A DNA stretch of 64,000 bases from DATJOJ01 sp035507035 (GTDB lineage: Bacteria; Acidobacteriota; Terriglobia; Terriglobales; Acidobacteriaceae). The stretch spans positions 1 through 64,000 of the forward strand of contig DATJOJ010000052.1 of the NCBI GenBank assembly GCA_035507035.1, read 5' to 3'. The notes under the pieces were generated by a model that was not told the origin of the DNA, did not search any database, and worked only from the letters and a program-made list of their open reading frames with translations. The translations under genes and the position numbers were made by a program. This document shows positions 53,367 to 62,700 of this stretch, in pieces. Numbering within the stretch: position 1 is the first letter of the stretch; each line of letters opens with the position of its first letter.

Positions 53367-54851
53367 CTACGGCAGCTTGTTCAAGTAGCATGGCTCGTTG
53401 GTCGGTTGCGTTGGTGGTGTTGGCGGCGTTTGCCACGGCGGATTGTTGAAGTCGAAGAACTCGGTCATGTCGATCTGCGCCGCATCTCGTTTGGTCAGAC
53501 TGGGCAGCGCGAAACGCGTCTCCACAAATTTCAGCCAGGCGGTGTAGTCGGCAACCGTATGCGAAACGTAGTTCTTCTTTGCGTAGGGTGAAACCACAAT
53601 CAGGGGAACCCGATATCCGGTATAGACAAAATCGCAGGTGGGGCCAGACGAGGTCGTGCAGATATCGCCGGGCATAAGATCCGACGGTTTGATTCCATCC
53701 GGGCTTACCGCAGGCTGCGGGGCAACGTGATCGTAGAAGCCGCCAAATTCGTCGAAGGTCAGAATGAAGACGGAGTCCTGCCATGAGGAACTCTGCATGA
53801 GCGCATTGATCAAGGTGGAAACATATTGCGACCCCACTTGCACGTTGCCGCTTGGAGCGGCGTTATCGAGGCCGGGGTGCTCGTCCAGTCCGCTATCGTA
53901 GCCCGGGTCGATGTAAGAAACGGACGGCAAAGTGCCATTTTGCAAATCGCTTAGGAATTCCGAGATGGGAACAATGTTTTGCGGATACTTGGCGGCGGCG
54001 GTAAACATGTTCAGCGCGCTATCTTGCGTTGGCGGCGTGGCGTGGCTCAGATCCGTGACGTAGACCTTCCAGGAAATTCCGGCGGCGCGCAGATTATCGA
54101 AGATGGTCGTATTGCTGAGCGGTCCGCCGGTCAGAGGATACGCATGCCCGGCGGAGGTGGCGGCGATCGAGTACATGCGATTGATCTGGGTACGCGACAT
54201 CGCCGGCGAAAACCAACGGTCCGAAGTCGCGAACTTGGACGCCATGAAGTAGTAGTAGGGCAGGTCAGTCTGATCGTAATAGGACATAGCGCGCAGGCCG
54301 TTCGTATCGGTAAAGGGTGGTGTCATGGTGCGAGCGTCGTGAGCTGAGGTCCAGACGTATCCGTCCAACGTTGCGGTCTCCGAAACCGGATCGCTGAGAT
54401 TGAAGTCGACGTGGGATTCATTCCAGGACGGGCTGGGATTCTCAATACACGCTGAGATCATGTGAAACGATTCGACCGGCGGACTGTTGCTGTCGGTTTT
54501 GCAATCGTCGGGAGGAAAAGGATACGAAGGATCGCATCCGGGATTGGTTGGGGCAGGGCCACGAAGCGGCGAGATGCCTGATGTTGGATTGAATTGCGGC
54601 AGTCCGTCAAACTGCTGATCGGCGATGCCGTTATCAGCCCAGTATTGGCGCATGGCTCCGAAGTAGTGATCGAAGCTGCGATTTTCCTGCGCCATGAAAA
54701 TGATGTGATTGATGTTCGAGATGCCGCCGTCGGTAGCATTGGGCTGCAGACCGCGGCAGCCGGTGAAGGCCGCAGCCATGGCGGCGATGGCTAACAGCCA
54801 CCAGTGGGGAAGCTTGCTTTTGCGCTTAAAGAAGTTCTTATCTGGGAACAT
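53367..54851 (-). CDS. Lipoprotein phosphoesterase, phospholipase C type
   Basis: 494 residues. N-terminal hydrophobic segment ending 'AAFTGC' (lipoprotein site, Cys ~32). The alkaline-phosphatase-like fold of the PF04185 family: 'IIFMAQENRSFDHYFG' (nucleophile and metal region) and 'ILTFDEFGGFYDHVAP' with the metal-binding Asp and His. These enzymes cut phosphate esters such as phosphatidylcholine or act as acid phosphatases, outside the inner membrane. No strong RBS seen. Monocistronic, next to the repeat island. Confidence 0.85.
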   Translation of the reverse strand: MFPDKNFFKRKSKLPHWWLLAIAAMAAAFTGCRGLQPNATDGGISNINHIIFMAQENRSFDHYFGAMRQYWADNGIADQQFDGLPQFNPTSGISPLRGPAPTNPGCDPSYPFPPDDCKTDSNSPPVESFHMISACIENPSPSWNESHVDFNLSDPVSETATLDGYVWTSAHDARTMTPPFTDTNGLRAMSYYDQTDLPYYYFMASKFATSDRWFSPAMSRTQINRMYSIAATSAGHAYPLTGGPLSNTTIFDNLRAAGISWKVYVTDLSHATPPTQDSALNMFTAAAKYPQNIVPISEFLSDLQNGTLPSVSYIDPGYDSGLDEHPGLDNAAPSGNVQVGSQYVSTLINALMQSSSWQDSVFILTFDEFGGFYDHVAPQPAVSPDGIKPSDLMPGDICTTSSGPTCDFVYTGYRVPLIVVSPYAKKNYVSHTVADYTAWLKFVETRFALPSLTKRDAAQIDMTEFFDFNNPPWQTPPTPPTQPTNEPCYLNKLP

Positions 54852-55226
54852 TCTGGAATGGAACTCAGATGTCGGATAGCGGCTTTGCGTTGGCTAAAGG
54901 TCTTTGGCTGCTTAAGGTTGGCGATCTGAAGGGATTTAGTGGGAAAAGGATCCAGTCACGCAAGAAATACTTGACGTTTCGTTCAATATCGCGTAGGGTA
55001 TAGCGTTCCGAAGCAGTTCGGTATCTGATCGGAATTCTCTGCGGTCAGCCGTCGCCTATCTTATTAGTTAGTAAGAAACTTTCGGCTGGTGCAGGGCATC
55101 TATACACATAGTAGACCCGGGCTTTCCCGTACAACCCATCTCGAATGAAGGAGTTACGTGCTCCGGCAGTGGCCTATTTGGCCCAAGATGGCGCGTGGCT
55201 GGTGGGCTCAAATTTCGGAGACACTG
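54852..55226. other. Promoter region upstream of the omega-like gene
   Basis: 375 bases without a gene between the divergent phospholipase and omega-like genes. Best promoter candidate: TTGACG (54971-54976), 17-base spacer, TAGGGT (54994-54999), pointing right; the transcript would have a ~220-base leader. No other element recognised. Confidence 0.4.
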
Positions 55227-55451
55227 ATGAAAACTATGCGTTCTGATCGCGTTTTTGATGCTTTACATACTTTGCGGAATCGATATATGCTCTGCCAGCT
55301 TGCGTCCAAGGCCACTCGTAAGTTTCACAAACCAAACACCCGAATCCAGGAAACCATGAACGAGGTTCTGGAACGGATTGCAAGTTCGGAGCGGACGTCG
55401 GTCCTGTCTGAACCGGAAAACTTTGCCGAGGCACAACGGCGGGCTGCTTAA
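55227..55451 (+). CDS. rpoZ: RNA polymerase omega-subunit-like protein
   Basis: 74 residues; the ATG follows CGGAG by seven bases (the frame is open further upstream, but with no RBS). The sequence 'FDALHTLRNRYMLCQLASKATRKFHKPNTRIQETMNEVL' (given in part) fits the omega pattern of a Tyr-rich first helix and a basic, Asn-containing second helix. Omega helps assemble RNA polymerase and binds ppGpp in some bacteria. The gene lies just upstream of rho. It is short, so a paralog or omega-like protein cannot be excluded. Confidence 0.62.
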   Translation: MKTMRSDRVFDALHTLRNRYMLCQLASKATRKFHKPNTRIQETMNEVLERIASSERTSVLSEPENFAEAQRRAA

Positions 55452-55526
55452 AACAGCCCTGCCTTTTCCCTCGCTTGAGTCTTTCCTGAGGTACCCCCCT
55501 TTGAAAATCTCCCTTCGCAGGTGAAT

Positions 55527-56777
55527 ATGACCATCGCAGAACTGAAAGAAAAGAATATTACGGAGCTGACCAAGATCGCCCGATCTTTGGACCTCCCTGG
55601 GGCCAGCGGTTTGCGCAAACAGGACTTGATCTTCAAGATCCTGCAGGCGCAGAGCGAAAAAGAAGGCCACATCTTTGCCGAGGGCGTGCTGGAAATCCTG
55701 CCCGACGGCTACGGCTTCCTCCGCTCCCCCGACTACAACTACCTCCCCGGCCCGGACGACATTTACGTTTCGCCGTCGCAGATCCGCAAGTTCGATCTCA
55801 AGACCGGCGACACCATCAGCGGCCAGGTGCGTCCTCCGCATGAGGGCGAGAAGTACTTCGCGCTGGTCAAGATTGAAGCCGTTAATTTTGAGTCGCCCGA
55901 CGAGGCGCGCAACAAGATTTTGTTCGACAACCTGACGCCGCTTTATCCGCAGGAGCGGGTGAAGCTGGAGACGGTGCGCGAAAACGTGAGCGCCCGCGTC
56001 ATGGATTTGTTGACCCCGCTTGGCAAAGGCCAGCGCGGCCTGATCGTTTCTCCGCCACGCGCCGGCAAAACCATGCTGCTGCAGAATGTGGCGAATTCTA
56101 TTACCACCAACCATCCGGAAGTTGTGCTCATGGTGCTGCTGATCGACGAGCGCCCGGAAGAAGTCACGGACATGCAGCGGTCGGTAAAGGGCGAGGTAAT
56201 TTCGTCGACGTTCGATGAACCCGCTGCCCGGCACGTGCAGGTCGCCGAAATGGTGATTGAAAAGGCCAAACGGTTGGTCGAGCACAAGCGCGATGTTGTT
56301 ATTCTTCTTGACTCGATTACTCGTCTGGCTCGTGCTTATAACACCATCGTTCCCCCGAGCGGCAAAGTGCTCTCTGGCGGCGTGGATTCGAATGCGCTGC
56401 AGAGGCCGAAGAGGTTTTTCGGGTCGGCACGAAACATCGAAGAAGGCGGCTCCCTGACGATTATTGCGACGGCGCTGATCGACACCGGCTCGCGTATGGA
56501 TGACGTGATCTTTGAAGAATTCAAAGGCACCGGCAATTCGGAAATCATCTTGGAGCGCAAGCTGGTCGATAAGCGCGTGTTCCCGGCGATCGATATTCAG
56601 CGCTCGGGCACGCGTAAAGAAGAGTTGCTGATTCCGCGAGAAGATCTGCAACGCATTTGGGTTCTGCGCAAAGTGCTCAATCCGCTCTCGCCGGTGGAAG
56701 CCATGGAGTTGCTGATCGACAAGCTCAGTAAGACGAAGTCGAACGGCGAGTTTTTGGCGAATATGAGCTCGCTGTAG
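55527..56777 (+). CDS. rho: Transcription termination factor Rho
   Basis: 416 residues from an ATG preceded by CAGGTGA (a GTG six bases earlier is possible). N-terminal 'MTIAELKEKNITELTKIARSL', RNA-binding cold-shock-like domain ('GVLEILPDGYGFLRSPDYNY'), Walker A 'PPRAGKTML' (~175), Walker B 'VVILLDSITRLARAYN' and the Q/R loops all present. Full length for the family. A hexameric helicase that ends transcription on free RNA. Follows the omega-like gene by ~75 bases. Confidence 0.97.
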   Translation: MTIAELKEKNITELTKIARSLDLPGASGLRKQDLIFKILQAQSEKEGHIFAEGVLEILPDGYGFLRSPDYNYLPGPDDIYVSPSQIRKFDLKTGDTISGQVRPPHEGEKYFALVKIEAVNFESPDEARNKILFDNLTPLYPQERVKLETVRENVSARVMDLLTPLGKGQRGLIVSPPRAGKTMLLQNVANSITTNHPEVVLMVLLIDERPEEVTDMQRSVKGEVISSTFDEPAARHVQVAEMVIEKAKRLVEHKRDVVILLDSITRLARAYNTIVPPSGKVLSGGVDSNALQRPKRFFGSARNIEEGGSLTIIATALIDTGSRMDDVIFEEFKGTGNSEIILERKLVDKRVFPAIDIQRSGTRKEELLIPREDLQRIWVLRKVLNPLSPVEAMELLIDKLSKTKSNGEFLANMSSL

Positions 56778-56948
56778 TCCTCAGAGGCTGGGCTAAGGGC
56801 TACGTTGAACAGCTGTGATAACTCTTCCCATTCTCATACTTGAGCTACTGAAATTCCTAGTAGCTGCAGGCTGTCTTGTGGCCGGAGTTCTTTTCGCTAG
56901 AAAATATCTGAGATCAAAACTAAAGTAGCTTATTACCAACAGACCACC

Positions 56949-57113
56949 GTGCCCGCCCCGCCCGGCCTGGTCACCGAGGGACGAAACCTCGAACGCGCCC
57001 ACACAATGGCCTCGGACGCCGTTCGCTGCTATATCGACGGCCTCGAGAAGGCTAAGGAAAAAATCCCCTTCGAGCGTGGTACCGCTCAACTGCGTCTGGC
57101 CGTTCGAGCCTAG
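56949..57113 (+). pseudogene. HicB-type antitoxin remnant
   Basis: 54 codons from a GTG; in-frame similarity extends back to ~56901 but with no start codon. 'PPGLVTEGRNLERAHTMASDAVRCYIDGLEK' (given in part) is the core of HicB antitoxins. The N-terminal strands are incomplete and no hicA toxin gene lies beside it, so it looks like a decayed toxin-antitoxin fragment. Confidence 0.55.
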
Positions 57114-57155
57114 CTGCCCCGGTTTTCTATCCCCAGCGTTATATTTGAAACGTTA

Positions 57156-57192
57156 GTACCACAATATTTTGTACCTATGTACCGTAGTACAA
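57156..57192. promoter_or_regulatory. GTAC-repeat operator-like region
   Basis: GTAC occurs at 57156, 57171, 57179 and 57187, the last three exactly 8 bases apart; TTGTAC (57169) and GTACAA (57187) form inverted outer arms. It ends ten bases before the ATG at 57202, the right place for self-repression by that protein. Confidence 0.5.
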
Positions 57193-57201
57193 TTCTTTCT
57201 C

Positions 57202-57480
57202 ATGGCTGACCAATTCCTCATCGAACGCGTGCAGACCGGCGTCCGCATGGAAAAACACCTGCTCAAAGTTTTAAAGGCCTTCGCGGAATATAAAGATATG
57301 ACTCTCGGCGATCTGCTCGAAGGCATCGTACTCCACTCGTTCGATGGCAAGGCGCCGTTCGGGGAGGACTCACTGCGCAGAATTAAAGACTTGAAGAAGT
57401 TTTACGGGCTGGAATTTGATTCGAGCGCCAGCCACAAACTGAAGGAACACCAGAAGTCCAGAAAACGTCATGACAAATAA
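57202..57480 (+). CDS. Small protein with ribbon-helix-helix-like pattern
   Basis: 92 residues from the ATG downstream of the GTAC repeats. 'TGVRMEKHLLKVLKAFAEYKDMTLGDLLEGIVLHSF' (given in part) has the short strand plus two helices of Arc/MetJ-type DNA-binding proteins, followed by a charged tail. Its stop overlaps the next start by 11 bases. Possibly a repressor acting on its own promoter; inferred. Confidence 0.6.
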   Translation: MADQFLIERVQTGVRMEKHLLKVLKAFAEYKDMTLGDLLEGIVLHSFDGKAPFGEDSLRRIKDLKKFYGLEFDSSASHKLKEHQKSRKRHDK

Positions 57481-57775
57481 ACTTGCCCGCATCGGGCTGC
57501 AATGGTCGCTGGGATTGGTCTTGATCTACGAATGCGCACGGTTGTTGCTCTCTAGCACATCCCGCGGCCACATTCCGCACGCGCTGATCGTAGCCATTGC
57601 CGCGGTCGAACTGCTGGGCGCGATTTTGTTCTTGATTCCACCGACAGTAAAGACTGGCGGTCGCCTGCTGATCACGACATTTGTCGTGGCCGCCATTGTT
57701 CATATTCTGCACGGCCAGTTCGACGTTGGTTTTCTCGCAATCTATGGTTTCGCTGTCCTAACGGTCATCCCTTGA
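57470..57775 (+). CDS. Small membrane protein, DoxX-like
   Basis: 101 residues with four hydrophobic helices ('GLQWSLGLVLIYECARLLL', 'AIAAVELLGAILFLI') as in DoxX/DoxD-like membrane proteins. The ATG overlaps the end of the preceding gene by 11 bases, so translation is coupled. Possible redox or membrane-integrity role by family; not shown here. Confidence 0.65.
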   Translation: MTNKLARIGLQWSLGLVLIYECARLLLSSTSRGHIPHALIVAIAAVELLGAILFLIPPTVKTGGRLLITTFVVAAIVHILHGQFDVGFLAIYGFAVLTVIP

Positions 57776-57776
57776 G

Positions 57777-58685
57777 CTAAGACGCTTGCGCCCCACTCTG
57801 ATCCGGAACGTACACCCGCCCGGGCAGAGCCGTCTTCACGTTGTTCTTCTCGAAACTTTCCTTGATCCGCCGCCGCAACTCGCGGCTCACGGCAAACTGT
57901 TTGAGAGGACGAGTTTTCACCAGCATCAGGTATTCGGCTTCGCCGCCGCCCACGCGATCGATACCGGGGAGTTCGATGTCAGCGACGATATCGGAAGCGA
58001 AGGCCGGATCGTGCCGAATGGCATCTGCAATTTGCTGAAGCAGACCCATGATCTTATCGCTGGGCTCGCTATAAGCGACCATGATCCGCATGGCCAGCTT
58101 GGACCAATCGCGAGTGGTATTAGAGACGATCGTGATATTGCTGTTCGGGACGGTGTGCACGGTTCCGTCGTCATCGCGGAGAACGGTGCGGCGAAGCGTC
58201 ATGTCCTCGACGACACCCTGCACTCCCGCGATGCGGATTTTGTCGCCAATGTCGTATTGGTTCTCCAGCAGAATGAAAAATCCGTTGATGAAGTCCTTGA
58301 CCAGCGTTTGTGCGCCAAAGCCGATGGCTAAACCTGCCACGCCGGCGCTGGCCAGCAACGGGCCGAGCTCAAACCCGAATAACGGCAATACTTCGAGGGC
58401 GGCAACAAACACAATGATGAAAACGCCGATACTAGTAATGACACTGGCCAGGGTTCGAACCTGCTTGGCAGAGATGCCGCGCCGCAACTTGTGACTCTGC
58501 AGGCTGGCAATTTTGTTGGTCACAAAACGTAATAGGCGAGCCAGTACAAACGCCACGACGACGACTAGCACGATTTTGGGAAGGCTATGGCGCAGGAATG
58601 CCATCCCGTCGTCGCGCCAGCCACGCAGTAGTTCGGGCAGATCGGCGGCTTCTGGCAAGAGGACTTGTGAAAGCAAGTGGATCAT
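57777..58685 (-). CDS. mscS: Small-conductance mechanosensitive channel (MscS)
   Basis: 302 residues, the usual MscS length. Three membrane helices; the third holds 'GVAGLAIGFGAQTLVKDFINGFFIL' (pore helix with Gly/Ala pattern), followed by the beta domain ('YDIGDKIRIAGVQGVVEDM', 'VPNSNI') and the mixed alpha/beta C-terminus. It releases solutes under hypo-osmotic shock. A TATAAT-like box on the minus strand at 58694-58699 is only ~9 bases from the ATG. Convergent with the DoxX-like gene. Confidence 0.92.
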   Translation of the reverse strand: MIHLLSQVLLPEAADLPELLRGWRDDGMAFLRHSLPKIVLVVVVAFVLARLLRFVTNKIASLQSHKLRRGISAKQVRTLASVITSIGVFIIVFVAALEVLPLFGFELGPLLASAGVAGLAIGFGAQTLVKDFINGFFILLENQYDIGDKIRIAGVQGVVEDMTLRRTVLRDDDGTVHTVPNSNITIVSNTTRDWSKLAMRIMVAYSEPSDKIMGLLQQIADAIRHDPAFASDIVADIELPGIDRVGGGEAEYLMLVKTRPLKQFAVSRELRRRIKESFEKNNVKTALPGRVYVPDQSGAQAS

Positions 58686-58767
58686 GCGGCGCGATTATAA
58701 CAAGCAGGACCGCACCGTAGTTTTTCTCGCCGTATAATTCTGGGTATCTCAGTGTCGCGAGGTCATT

Positions 58768-59118
58768 GTGCGATCTAGGTTCCTTGGGGCGTGTCTCTTT
58801 CTTCTGGCGCTGCAGATTGCCGCGCCAAAGCTATGCGTCAGCCAGACTCCCAGCGGGTTACCACCCTTCCCCAATGCCAGTGGTCAGGTGAAGGATCCGG
58901 ACCAGGAAAAACGCGAACACGATCTGGCCAAGAAAATCAACCAGGAACGACAGGCGCAGCTCAAGCGCGACACCGATAAGCTGCTCAAGCTGGCGACAGA
59001 ACTGAAGGAATATGTAGACAAGTCGAATCAGGACACCCTCTCGGTGGACGTCATCCGGAAGTCCGAAGAGATTCAAAGGCTGGCCCGAAGTATTAAGGAT
59101 GAAATGAAGGGGAACTAA
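58768..59118 (+). CDS. Secreted coiled-coil protein, unknown
   Basis: 116 residues from a GTG with GAGG upstream. A signal peptide (~1-25, 'APKLCVSQ') is followed by a Pro-rich stretch and a long charged helix (~45-112, 'KREHDLAKKINQERQAQLKRDTDKLLKLATEL', given in part) likely to coil. Small periplasmic proteins of this type are common near stress regulators. Function unknown. Confidence 0.65.
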   Translation: MRSRFLGACLFLLALQIAAPKLCVSQTPSGLPPFPNASGQVKDPDQEKREHDLAKKINQERQAQLKRDTDKLLKLATELKEYVDKSNQDTLSVDVIRKSEEIQRLARSIKDEMKGN

Positions 59119-59156
59119 ATCCAATCTTTGGTACGTGCTTAGCTGTGTCGTACAAT

Positions 59157-59171
59157 TGCAACTGACTTTCA
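59157..59171. promoter_or_regulatory. Imperfect 7-1-7 inverted repeat upstream of the Fur-family gene
   Basis: TGCAACT-G-ACTTTCA: the left half-site is identical to that of the perfect repeat at 59757, the right half is degenerate. It lies 23 bases before the Fur-family start. A binding site for that protein itself is likely by position and symmetry. Confidence 0.5.
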
Positions 59172-59193
59172 TATTGCCGATTGGAGAATCATT

Positions 59194-59649
59194 TTGCCTC
59201 TGCCTCAAACAGAGACTCCCGGGCGGCTGCAGGCGGAACTGATGTCGCGCGGGTTGCGCATGACGCGGCAGCGGCGGACGATCCTGAGCGTGGTTGAGAC
59301 CGCGAAGCAGCATCTCGACGCCAGCCAGATATTGCGCCGGGCGCGCAAGATCGACTCGCATATCGATCGTGTCACCGTGTATCGCACACTCAACCTGTTA
59401 AAGCGGCAAGGACTCGTCGACGAACTCGACCTGATGCACATGCAGGGAGAGAAGCATTATTACGAACGACGCCCGCAACGGGATCATATTCACATGGCTT
59501 GCTTGCGATGCGGCAAGATCACGGAATTCGAGAGCGATTTGTTTGATCGCCTCAAAGGGCAGATTCAACGCGATTGCCGCTTCTCCATCGTCGTGAGCCG
59601 GTTGGAAGTTGGCGGCTACTGCGCCCAATGTCGTACCACAGATCAGTGA
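59194..59649 (+). CDS. Fur-family metalloregulator
   Basis: 151 residues from a TTG start with GGAG upstream. Winged helix ('MTRQRRTILSVVETAKQHLDASQILRRA', 'VTVYRTLNLLKRQG'; the first given in part), then a dimerisation domain with H98 and H100 and structural zinc Cys pairs C103/C106 and C143/C146. It could be a Fur, Zur or PerR type; the metal cannot be fixed from sequence. A matching operator is in front of it and another in front of the TonB receptor downstream. Confidence 0.9.
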   Translation: MPLPQTETPGRLQAELMSRGLRMTRQRRTILSVVETAKQHLDASQILRRARKIDSHIDRVTVYRTLNLLKRQGLVDELDLMHMQGEKHYYERRPQRDHIHMACLRCGKITEFESDLFDRLKGQIQRDCRFSIVVSRLEVGGYCAQCRTTDQ

Positions 59650-59756
59650 AGCCCCACCTACGATTGCATCTGATTGCAAAGATCCTGAAACATTAAATTT
59701 ATGTGAACAGCGCCGGACGCATAAAACTCTGGTAGGCTTATTGGTGCTTAATTACC

Positions 59757-59771
59757 TGCAACTGAGTTGCA
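59757..59771. promoter_or_regulatory. Perfect 7-1-7 inverted repeat upstream of the TonB receptor
   Basis: TGCAACT-G-AGTTGCA, the 7-1-7 layout typical of Fur-family operators, ending ten bases before the receptor ATG. An overlapping extra half-site TGCAACT begins at 59768. Confidence 0.62.
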
Positions 59772-59781
59772 ACTAATTCGG

Positions 59782-62700
59782 ATGACGAAATCCATCTCAA
59801 GCGCGCGCAGCCGCAAACCAGCGGCGAGGTCATGGCTAAGACTTGTGCTTTGGCTATTTGCTTCTGCGGTCGCTCAGGCCAGCGTAAGCGGGAACATTTC
59901 CGGGACAGTTCGAGATGCCAGTGGCGCTGTGGTCGCGGGAGCAGTGGTTATGATTACCGACACCGACACGGGCGTGCAGCACAAGTTTGTCACCGCTGCT
60001 AATGGCGCTTACAGCTTTCCGATCCTGCCAGTGGGGCATTACTGCGTCGAGGTGAGCGCCACTGGATTTCAGATATACCGTCACCGGGGCATCACACTCG
60101 ACGTAAATAGCGAACTGGTCGAGGATGTGGTGCTGCAAGTCGGCACTAAGGCTGAGAATATAACGGTCAGTGACGACGCGGTCCATGTAGAGACATCCAG
60201 TTCGCAAATGGGGGAAGTCATCTCCGGGCAAACCATGACTGCGGTGCCGCTGAATGGCCGGAGTTATACCGACCTGCTGGCCCTGCAACCCGGCATTGCT
60301 CCTGCCACGTCGATTACCTCGGCCACGGTGCAGGACGTCGGGGCGAGTGCGTTCTCTCCTTCGGGTGATTTGAACCCAGGGACAATTTCGATCAACGGCC
60401 AGCGCGAGTTCGCGAACGGCTTCACAGTCAACGGGAGCGATGTGGAGGAAGACGTCAATATGGGGACGGCGATCATTCCCAACCTCGACTCCATCGCAGA
60501 ATTCCGCATCCTGACCAACAATTTCGACGCCGAATATGGCGAGTACAGCGGCGGACAGATCAATGTGGTGACGAAGGCGGGGACGAATAGTTTTCACGGC
60601 GACGTCTTTGAGTTCCTGCGCAACACCGACTTGGATGCGAGGAACTACTTCTCACCGGGGCGTGCGACGTTCCGGCAGAACCAGTTTGGAGCGACGTTTG
60701 GTGGGCCGATTGCGCGAAATAAAGTCTTTTTCTTTGCCGATTATCAGGGAACCCGCCAGGCTCAGGGCGTAGATACCGGCCTGATTCCGGTTCCTTCGTT
60801 TCAGGACCGCTCCGGCAATTTGTCCGACTCCACGTCATTGTTTGTTACTACCAATTCTGCAGGGCAATCCGTTCCTACGACTGTAAGTGGTCCTTATTGG
60901 GCAAGCCAGCTTTCACAGAAGCTCGGCTATCCGGTGGTGGCCGGCGAACCGTATTTTGTTCCGGGCTGCATCACTTCGAGCCAGTGTGTGCTTCCGAATG
61001 GAAACATTCCTAAGAGTGCGTGGTCAGCACCCGCGCAGCATTTGCTGCAGTACATCCCAATGCCGAACGTGGGCGCCAATCAATTTTCGACCTCAGCATT
61101 CAATGAGATTTTGCGCGACGACAAAGGCGCATTCCGGGTGGATGCGAACACCGGTTGGGGCGCGATTTCAGGCTACTATTTTGTCGACGACTTCAGTCAG
61201 AACAATCCCTATCCCACAGCGCAAGGCGGAGCGAACGTGCCCGGCTTCAATGCCCTGAACCTCGGCCGCGCACAATTGATCAGCCTGGCCGATACCAAAA
61301 CATTGGGAAGTACTGCGGTGAACGAATTCCATTTCAGTTTCATGCGCGACAAGAATCAGCTGGGCCAGCCGGTTGGCGGCGTTGGCGTGAGCCTGGCTTC
61401 GCAGGGTTTTGCGGTCGGCCCGGGCACCACCGGCATCGTTCCTCTTTCACCTTCAACGGAGGGCGTGGAAAGCGTCGGTTTCAACAGCTTTACGATTGGA
61501 ACCAATACCAATCAACTGAAGCAAACTAACAACACTTACCAGTGGATCGACGACTTTTCCAAAGTCCTGGGAATGCACACACTGAAATTCGGCGGCGAAT
61601 TTCATTACGACCAAGTCAATACATTCGCGCTTGCGCAATTCAATGGAAGCTTCCTGTTTTTCGGGAGCGAAACCGGCGACGATTTTGCCGACTTTCTCCT
61701 GGGCGTACCCAGCCAATACAACCAGAGCCAGTTGCAAGGGTTTTACGGGCGCAACAAATACGCCGGACTTTATGTGCAGGACAGTTGGCGAGTGCGGCCG
61801 AACCTCACGTTAAATTACGGACTGCGTTGGGACCGCATCGAGCCGTGGTATGAAAAGTACCATCAGTTGGCGGCATTTGAGCCGGGAAAACAATCGGTTG
61901 TTTTTCCGGGCGCGCCGGCGGGGATTTTGTTTCCGGGCGATCAGGGAGTTCCGGGCACGCTGGCGCCACCAGGAAACCTGAACTTCGCGCCTCGTGTAGG
62001 TTTGGCTTACTCTCCGAGAACCAAGAACGATTTTATTTCCAAGATTCTTGGACCCGACAAGACCGCGGTGCGAGCGGGTTTTGGCATGTTCTACACGGCG
62101 ATTGAAGCGCTCACGGTCGGGGTTTCAAGCGCGAATGCTCCTTACGGAACGACTTACACCAGCCCGGCGCCGCCGCTTTTCGCCACGCCATTCACTTCTG
62201 CGAGCACGGGCACGGGGAGCCAGTATTTTCCGGTGCAACTTGCGCCCCTCAACACGTCCGTGAACCATCCCGATCCGAATGTCGACTGGTCACAGTTCTT
62301 GCCGATCAGCGGTGTGCCGGCGTATGCCACGTCGAATCGCACTCCCTACACAGAAGAATACATGCTGTCGCTGGAGCGGGAGTTTGCCACCAATACCGTT
62401 CTGAGCGCGAGCTATGTGGGATCCCAAGGGCATCGGCTGTTGGTATTGGTGGAAGCGAATCCGGGAGATCCGGCGCTATGCCTGAGTCTTAGCCAGCCGA
62501 ATGAAGTTGCGCCCGGAACGCCAACATGCGGACCTTTTGGTGAAAGCAATGTTTTCACAAGTGCTTCCGGGCAAGTGATCAATGGCACGCGCGGGCCGCT
62601 AGGGGCGAACTTTGGCAGCGACACCAATCTCTCTACCATCGGGAATTCCAGTTACAATTCGTTGCAGATCAGCGTTCGCCACACCAGTGGCAGGCTGGAA

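Noticed and set aside
57777..58331. 181-codon plus-strand frame opposite the MscS gene
   Set aside because: Shadow of the MscS coding region.
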